16,329 nt of DNA from Methanobacterium sp. (GTDB lineage: Archaea; Methanobacteriota; Methanobacteria; Methanobacteriales; Methanobacteriaceae), in NCBI GenBank assembly GCA_009712615.1, contig WASR01000273.1, positions 1 through 16,329 on the forward strand, written 5' to 3'. A model generated the notes under the pieces. The model was not told the DNA's origin and ran no database searches. It saw only the letters and a list, made by a program, of their open reading frames with translations. Both the position numbers and the translations under genes were made by a program. Positions 16,297-16,329 of the stretch are shown here, piece by piece (position 1 is the stretch's first letter; each line of letters begins with the position of its first letter).

Positions 16297-16329
16297 TTAG
16301 ATGAAATTTTGGAAAATCACCCATAAATT

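Noticed and set aside
16301..16329. Possible start of a divergent plus-strand gene (ATG followed by nine open codons)
   Set aside because: Too short at the window edge, with no Shine-Dalgarno before it; cannot be supported.

Overview
This AT-rich window comes from a euryarchaeon. Its gene set is archaeal throughout: PCNA, a GINS subunit, TFS, Rpo11 (RpoL), Rpo4 (RpoF), the exosome subunit Csl4, archaeal Dph2, SRP54, Pus10, ribosomal protein L21e and DUF655. The archaeal/methanogen-type Hpt, the gene order and the close match of the PCNA sequence to the methanobacterial form point to the order Methanobacteriales, most likely Methanobacterium or a close relative. That genus call is an inference from sequence feel and synteny; no search was run. 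I saw no tRNA, rRNA, CRISPR array, insertion sequence or prophage.

Layout. (1) Positions 29-6523 are all on the minus strand and form an information-processing island. In transcription order it holds hpt, dph2, csl4, rpoL, a DUF99 gene, a Nudix hydrolase, TFS, an unrecognised two-helix membrane protein, pcn (PCNA) and GINS. Several junctions are tightly coupled by overlaps, or by Shine-Dalgarno sequences lying over stop codons. (2) Positions 6524-6819 are a divergent promoter region. (3) Positions 6820-13201 are on the plus strand: srp54, pus10, then rpl21e-rpoF-DUF655-rsmA, then a carboxymuconolactone-decarboxylase-like gene, an unknown 94-residue protein and a HemK/PrmC-type release-factor methyltransferase. 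This is a translation-centred cluster covering SRP, tRNA pseudouridylation, ribosomal protein, 16S dimethylation and release-factor methylation. (4) Positions 13234-16220 are minus strand again and convergent with region 3. They read as a three-gene unit: an Lrp/AsnC regulator, a soluble PRC-PRC-MgtE_N-CBS-CBS protein, and an Nramp-fold transporter.

The first two regions are conserved archaeal housekeeping. The most interesting part is region 4. The transporter lacks the canonical Nramp metal-site residues: DPGN has become DAGG in TM1 and MPH has become APW in TM6. Its operon partner is the cytosolic Mg2+-sensing half of an MgtE channel without any membrane domain, fused to two PRC barrels. 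The simplest reading is a Mg2+ (or Mn2+/Mg2+) importer of the Nramp-related type gated in trans by a detached MgtE sensor. An Lrp-type regulator with an inverted repeat beside its own promoter heads the unit. Smaller oddities include threonine at the catalytic motif position of the 16S dimethyltransferase, a 10-bp inverted-repeat motif shared by two promoters, and a repeat-containing region upstream of rpl21e.

Start sites were revised from Shine-Dalgarno placement where possible. Several genes use TTG starts.
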